Source: Bacillota bacterium
Lineage (GTDB): Bacteria; Bacillota; Clostridia; Acetivibrionales; DTU013
Assembly (NCBI GenBank): GCA_023409735.1
Contig: JAEYRB010000051.1
Coordinates: 1-64,000, forward strand
DNA length: 64,000 nucleotides
Reading direction: 5' to 3'
The notes beneath the pieces are model-generated. The model ran no database searches. It was not told the origin of the DNA and saw only the letters and a program-made list of their open reading frames with translations. Positions 60,211 through 64,000 of this stretch are shown one piece after another (position 1 is the stretch's first letter; each line of letters starts with the position of its first letter). The position numbers and the translations under genes are program-made.

Positions 60211-60593
60211 TGGCGGCACATTTTACGGATGTATGTCTTATAACTGAGGATGTCCTGCGGCTGCGGTCATTTTATGAATTGGTATTTGGCGGTGAAGCTG
60301 AGGGGGACGAAATTCATTCCTCTCTTGTAATCAATGGTTTGACTTTAACCTTTGATTATTCTGTAACATTGCAGGAAAACCCGGCCTTCAGTTATGTGAC
60401 CGGAGGCGGAGCAAATAACATTATTATTGGTTTCAACGTGGATAATGTAGATGCGGAGTATCAGCGGCTGTTGCTATTGGACGTTGAAATGCTGAACCAG
60501 CCAACAACTCATCCATGGGGTGCACGTTCCTTCCAATTTAAAGACCCGGATGGGAATATCCTTAATTTCCGTTGCTGGGCAAGGGAGGATTAG
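60210..60593 (+). CDS. VOC superfamily (glyoxalase/bleomycin resistance-like) protein
   Basis: About 127 residues with two beta-alpha-beta-beta-beta modules: 'FTDVCLITEDVLRLRSFYEL' opens the first, NNIIIGFNVDNVDAEYQRL the second, and GARSFQFKDPDGNILNF closes it. Such proteins bind a metal and act in glyoxal, thiol or antibiotic reactions; the substrate is unknown. GGGGGAGG precedes two ATGs at 60207 and 60210; the second has better spacing. Confidence 0.82.
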   Translation: MAAHFTDVCLITEDVLRLRSFYELVFGGEAEGDEIHSSLVINGLTLTFDYSVTLQENPAFSYVTGGGANNIIIGFNVDNVDAEYQRLLLLDVEMLNQPTTHPWGARSFQFKDPDGNILNFRCWARED

Positions 60594-60768
60594 TATAAAC
60601 GATTGTATTATGGAAGCTTTATCTTTTTAGGGGCTATATAATGCTAAGGCTACACTTCTGAGGCATAATGAAAACCGCACATATTGTGTTGATTATGGTG
60701 GCAGTCATATTGCCTCCGTACAAAAACTTAAGTGGATCTAGTTGGTACTTAATGAGGAGGAACAAACA

Positions 60769-61136
60769 ATGGAAGAAATAAAAAGAAGTGAAATAAATGA
60801 GGAATGGGCACATTCTGGGATTGTTGAGGCTGGCGATTATATTTTTATCAGCTATTGTATGAAAAACGAGGGACAATCCATTGAAGACCAAATCAATGGT
60901 GCATTTGATGTTTTAAGTGAGAGACTGGAAACAGTTGGTCTGAGCTTAGATCCGTTGTGAAAATGGATTGCCTGTTCAAAGATATTACGGACTTAACCTT
61001 ACTGGGGAAAGTAATTAAAGAAAGATTTCATGGGAAATATCCGGCAAGAAAAGCATTTGAAACAAAGTTCATCAGAGACGAAATTGGCTTTCAGATTGAT
61101 GCAATAGCATTCCGGGAAGAGTATGACACTATTTAG
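60769..61136 (+). pseudogene. RidA family (YjgF/YER057c) gene with frameshift
   Basis: From ATG 60769 (RBS GAGGAGG) the frame encodes 'AHSGIVEAGDYIFISYCMKN' ... LETVGLSLDPL and stops at 60960. In a neighbouring frame the protein continues 'VVKMDCLFKDITDLTLLGKV', KERFHGKYPARKAFET and FQIDAIAF to TAG at 61134-61136. That is the second half of RidA with its conserved PARKA region. One base lost near 60953 explains it. RidA deaminates reactive enamine or imine intermediates; this copy should be inactive unless the break is a sequencing error. Confidence 0.75.
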
Positions 61137-61308
61137 CGATTGTTGATTCATTTTTACTATGGCTGAAATGTGGATATCAGAGGCCTCTGCCAAAATTTTT
61201 TTGACACCTTGCGAAATGAATTGACACTATGTTATAATAATGCGGAATTAATAAATCTCTATCATGTATTAAAGCAAAGAAAAGTAGCTCGGCGGGGTGA
61301 CCGGGAAA

Positions 61309-61407
61309 ATGGATGGGTACATTTTCAGCTCATGTTGTATTAAGGGAGGAATAGCGGGGATGTTCCAGAGTATTGAGACTTATGAGGTAAAATGTTTAAG
61401 GTCATAA
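61309..61407 (+). CDS. Possible 32-residue peptide gene
   Basis: ATG 61309 opens 'MDGYIFSSCCIKGGIAGMFQ' and stops at TAA 61405-61407. A promoter-like TATAAT lies 75 bases upstream and a strong terminator 12 bases downstream, so a transcript of about 200 bases is likely. The ribosome binding site is weak. It could equally be a small RNA. The two adjacent cysteines are the only notable feature. Confidence 0.25.
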   Translation: MDGYIFSSCCIKGGIAGMFQSIETYEVKCLRS

Positions 61408-61418
61408 AATAAAAGTGA

Positions 61419-61451
61419 GGGGGACATATTGCTGATATGTTCCCTTTTTTA
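61419..61451 (+). terminator. Rho-independent terminator
   Basis: GGGGACATAT and ATATGTTCCC form a stem with a TGCTG loop and one wobble pair, followed by a run of T. No sure protein gene precedes it, which points to a short independent transcript. Confidence 0.8.
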
Positions 61452-61719
61452 AGGACAAAAGCAAGTGAAGAAATATGGTTAGCATAGTCATACATGATTA
61501 TATTCCATTATTAAACGAGGCAAAGTACTGTATCAATTCTTTAAATGATAAGTAACGATTTTGTTTGCAGGGTAGAAATCGGGGAGACCAGAATAGCTGA
61601 GAAGCATAATTAATAGGAAAATGCTCCAAAACTGAAACATTTTCTTTAACCGATGTGTTTAAGAAGGATTTTATACAGCTTGTGTAGAAAATAACAATAA
61701 TCCAGTGGGGGTAAGACAT

Positions 61720-62436
61720 ATGACACCTAAGTATAAGAGAGTTTTATTGAAACTAAGCGGCGAGGCACTTGCCGGCAATTTAAAAACAGGAATCGATACC
61801 GATACATTAAGCTCGATTTCTGAAAGGATAAGTGAATTATATAAGCTTGGTACGGAAATATCCATTGTCGTAGGCGGTGGTAACTTTTGGAGAGGCAGAA
61901 GTGGTAAGGGAATGGACAGGACGACAGCAGACCACATGGGAATGCTGGCTACAGTTATTAATTCTCTGGCTTTGCAGGATGCACTGGAAAACAAGGGTAT
62001 TCCTACGAGAGTACAGACAGCTATTGAAATGAGACAGATAGCTGAGCCGTACATTAGAAGGCGAGCAGTAAGGCACCTGGAGAAGAAGCGTGTTGTCATA
62101 TTTGCCTGTGGAATAGGTAATCCATACTTTTCAACAGATACAACAGCTGCACTTAGAGCAGCCGAGATAGATGCTGAGGTTATTCTTAAGGCAACCATGG
62201 TTGACGGTGTATATGACAGCGATCCAAAGAAAAATCCGAACGCTAAGAGATTTGAGACTCTGTCATTCTCTGAGGCACTTTCAAGAAGACTTGAAGTCAT
62301 GGATTCCACAGCGCTTTCACTTTGCATGGATAACAATATACCACTTATCGTCTTTGATATGATGAACCCTGACAATATAATCAGGGTCGTGTGCGGTGAA
62401 AATATAGGTACAACATTGTACTCAATTCCTAAATAA
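61720..62436 (+). CDS. pyrH: UMP kinase
   Basis: About 238 residues. 'YKRVLLKLSGEALAGNLKTG' is the N-terminal ATP loop, and GGGNFWRGRSGKGMDR and 'DHMGMLATVINSLALQDALE' are the UMP site and core. The enzyme makes UDP from UMP with ATP and is hexameric, with no relation to eukaryotic UMP kinases. ATG 61720 follows GTGGGGGT. First of the pyrH-frr-uppS unit. Confidence 0.96.
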   Translation: MTPKYKRVLLKLSGEALAGNLKTGIDTDTLSSISERISELYKLGTEISIVVGGGNFWRGRSGKGMDRTTADHMGMLATVINSLALQDALENKGIPTRVQTAIEMRQIAEPYIRRRAVRHLEKKRVVIFACGIGNPYFSTDTTAALRAAEIDAEVILKATMVDGVYDSDPKKNPNAKRFETLSFSEALSRRLEVMDSTALSLCMDNNIPLIVFDMMNPDNIIRVVCGENIGTTLYSIPK

Positions 62437-62466
62437 CAAAAAATATTATTTAAGGGAGGTAGTAAG

Positions 62467-63024
62467 ATGGCAGTTAATTCTTACACAGATATTGAAGAAA
62501 AGATGAAAAAGTCTATAGGCGTACTTAAAGAGGATTTGGCAGGCTTAAGAGCCGGAAGGGCTAATCCGGCAATATTGGATAAGCTCTCAGTAGATTATTA
62601 TGGTGTGCCTACACCGATAAATCAACTTGGAAGTATATCAGTGCCCGAGGCAAGAGTTATTGTAATACAGCCTTGGGATGCAAAGGTACTTAAAGAAATT
62701 GAAAAAGCAATACAGAAATCTGATATAGGAATAAACCCTAATAATGATGGAAAGGTTATAAGACTTGTATTTCCTATACTCACAGAAGAAAGAAGAAAGG
62801 AACTTTGCAAGAGTTCCAAGAAAAATGGAGAAGAAACTAAAGTTGCAATAAGAGCAATCAGAAGAGATGCAATAGAGCGCTTTAAGGCACAAAAAAAGAA
62901 TAGTGAGATAACTGAAGATGACCTTAAAAACGCTGAAAATGATATACAGAAGATGACAGACAAATTTATTGCTGAAGTTGACAAGATAGTTGAAGCGAAG
63001 GAAAAGGAAATAATGGAGGTTTAG
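62467..63024 (+). CDS. frr: Ribosome recycling factor
   Basis: 185 residues, the exact usual length. 'LAGLRAGRANPAILDKLSVD' and then YYGVPTPINQLGSISVPEAR are the RRF signatures, and the long helical bundle follows. It splits post-termination ribosomes together with EF-G. AAGGGAGG precedes ATG 62467. Confidence 0.97.
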   Translation: MAVNSYTDIEEKMKKSIGVLKEDLAGLRAGRANPAILDKLSVDYYGVPTPINQLGSISVPEARVIVIQPWDAKVLKEIEKAIQKSDIGINPNNDGKVIRLVFPILTEERRKELCKSSKKNGEETKVAIRAIRRDAIERFKAQKKNSEITEDDLKNAENDIQKMTDKFIAEVDKIVEAKEKEIMEV

Positions 63025-63030
63025 AACTGC

Positions 63031-63291
63031 TTGGCGTTATGGGAGCAGTCCTTAATTGGAACAATGGAAATTCCTGATGTTACTTGCAATAAACTTGAAA
63101 AGGCGTGCAAGACACTAGAGATAGCAGGAACCAAAAAGATTATAGTCCAGGTCACTGAGCCGCCCAGATCAAAAGAAGGAGCCTATAATGAGGCCTCAAG
63201 GGTGATAAGGCAGGAAATACTGGCAGATGGTTCCGTAAAGCTTCTTGTGTGCAATGTGGATAGATATCTAGAAAAAGAATCCATTAAATAA
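63031..63291 (+). CDS. Small hypothetical protein after frr
   Basis: 86 residues if read from TTG 63031, which has GGAGG eleven bases upstream inside the frr 3' end; ATG 63064 is an alternative. The predicted fold is a short beta-alpha-beta pattern ('KKIIVQVTEPPRSKEGAYNE', VKLLVCNVDRYL). It sits six bases after frr and is closed by a terminator, so it is co-transcribed with pyrH-frr. No family recognised. Confidence 0.6.
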   Translation: MALWEQSLIGTMEIPDVTCNKLEKACKTLEIAGTKKIIVQVTEPPRSKEGAYNEASRVIRQEILADGSVKLLVCNVDRYLEKESIK

Positions 63292-63341
63292 GATTCATAA
63301 AAAAGAAATCTATAAAGAAATTTCTTGGTAGGTTAAGTAAA

Positions 63342-63377
63342 GGCGACATGACAAAGTATCATGCCGTCTTTTTTTAA
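63342..63377 (+). terminator. Rho-independent terminator
   Basis: GGCGACATG and CATGCCGTC pair with one wobble and one mismatch around a nine-base loop, followed by seven T. It separates pyrH-frr from uppS. Confidence 0.75.
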
Positions 63378-63483
63378 CATATTATTAATTTGTTTTTATA
63401 GCTTTAGTTCTGTATAATTGTATAATATGATTTGCTAATAGAAAATACTGTATGCGATAAGTTAGAGTTTTATGGAGGTAAAT

Positions 63484-64000
63484 ATGTTTTTTTCAGGCCG
63501 TGGCAGGCAGGAAGGGCCTGTCCTGGATAAAAAGGAGCTGCTTCCCAGACATATAGCTGTTATTATGGACGGCAACGGCCGTTGGGCCAAAAAAAGAGGT
63601 CTTCCCAGAAAAGCAGGACACAGAGAGGGAGCTAATACACTTAAAAGAATAACTCGGATATGTGATGAGATCGGCATAGAATACTTGACTGTATATGCCT
63701 TTTCAACCGAAAACTGGTCAAGACCAAAGGAAGAGGTTGACGCTCTGATGTCGCTGCTAACGGAGTTCTTGCGCAATGCAGACGATGAGCTCGCCGGCAA
63801 AAATATAAAGATAAAGGTAATTGGTGAAGCTAAGGGCCTGAGTTCTGAAATCCAAAAAGAGATCAACCGTGTAATGAACAATACAAAGGATAATACTGGA
63901 CTGACACTAACACTGGCTTTGAATTATGGCAGCAGGTCAGAAATAACCAGAGCTGCAGCTGATATTGCAAGAGATGTAAAAAAAGGTACTTTAAAGCTTG
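63484..64000 (+). CDS. uppS: Isoprenyl transferase (undecaprenyl diphosphate synthase), 3' end outside window
   Basis: 172 residues are visible and the frame runs off the end. 'LPRHIAVIMDGNGRWAKKRG' holds the catalytic aspartate and the NGRW motif. 'GHREGANTLKRITRICDEIG', LTVYAFSTENWSRP and the start of LALNYGSRSEI are all in order for cis-prenyltransferases. The enzyme makes the C55 lipid carrier used in cell-wall synthesis. ATG 63484 follows TGGAGGT. cdsA would be expected next. Confidence 0.95.
   Translation, partial: MFFSGRGRQEGPVLDKKELLPRHIAVIMDGNGRWAKKRGLPRKAGHREGANTLKRITRICDEIGIEYLTVYAFSTENWSRPKEEVDALMSLLTEFLRNADDELAGKNIKIKVIGEAKGLSSEIQKEINRVMNNTKDNTGLTLTLALNYGSRSEITRAAADIARDVKKGTLKL

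Larger units (their letters stand above)
61137..61719. other. Intergenic region between ridA relic and pyrH
   Basis: It holds two TTGACA hexamers (about 61199 and 61225), a TATAAT at about 61235, a possible 32-codon gene at 61309-61407 and the terminator at 61419-61451. The remaining 260 bases before pyrH are AT-rich with no clear gene. Confidence 0.45.

Noticed and set aside
1..64000. tRNA or rRNA genes
   Set aside because: No cloverleaf-type T-loop sequences or rRNA segments were seen on either strand by reading; a covariance scan could not be run.

Overview
The window looks like chromosome of a spore-forming, anaerobic-type Bacillota (class Clostridia). The evidence is the presence of spoIVA, sigK with a pro-sequence, a DnaE-type Pol III alpha subunit beside mtrB (TRAP), the yrrL-yrrM-yrrO-pbpI gene order known from Bacillota, GGAGG-type ribosome binding sites, frequent TTG/GTG starts and moderate-to-low GC. 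Genus cannot be fixed from the sequence alone. No rRNA, tRNA, CRISPR array, intact prophage or complete insertion sequence was found.

Layout. 1-2.6 kb: the end of an ABC-transporter binding protein, a lone AAA ATPase, and a scar of a decayed ISL3-type transposase with structured repeats. 2.6-5.95 kb (minus): gltX-glnS operon with a clear promoter. 6-13 kb: zinc-ribbon proteins, cobT with a corrinoid-reductive-activase-like ASKHA protein, DUF2085 and CPBP membrane proteins, and 5-formyl-THF cyclo-ligase. 13-17.4 kb: a sigma-54 gene lacking its RpoN box, a small convergent gene, a large serine recombinase and a lipid kinase. 17.5-21.7 kb: spoIVA, followed by a repeat cluster holding a second, diverged copy of the spoIVA 3' end, then an AT-rich island with a decayed secreted toxin-like gene and a frameshifted companion. 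21.7-38.2 kb: housekeeping genes (phosphohexomutase, HD-GYP, dnaE, mtrB, thioesterase, pgsA, DnaJ-like, mutS2, typA). 38.2-43.7 kb: mltG, tRNA wobble-uridine modification genes (trmR/trhP-like) and a class B PBP. 43.9-49.3 kb: a complete branched-chain amino acid ABC transporter (livJHMGF) ending in a CBS-ACT sensor protein. 49.4-54.6 kb: a PII-like protein with a CPA2 antiporter, an EamA exporter and a polar amino acid ABC transporter. 54.9-57.6 kb (minus): a DUF6179 gene, a DUF6323 gene broken by a stop codon, and sigK. 57.8-64 kb: rpsB-tsf, a small accessory patch (MmcQ/YjbR, VOC, broken ridA, a possible short peptide gene), then pyrH-frr-(small ORF)-uppS.

How it fits together. Translation (gltX, glnS, rpsB, tsf, frr, tRNA modification), envelope building (mltG, PBP, uppS, pgsA) and sporulation (spoIVA, sigK) form the conserved backbone. 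Accessory material sits in short patches, and these patches hold most of the broken genes. At least five genes carry a single-base or small lesion (ISL3 transposase, DUF4085-like, toxin-like, DUF6323, ridA), and rpoN is truncated. No single complete novel defence or biosynthetic system is evident. The most unusual items are the sigma-54 gene without its DNA-recognition box next to a site-specific recombinase, the doubled spoIVA 3' end, and several families of hairpin-forming repeats.
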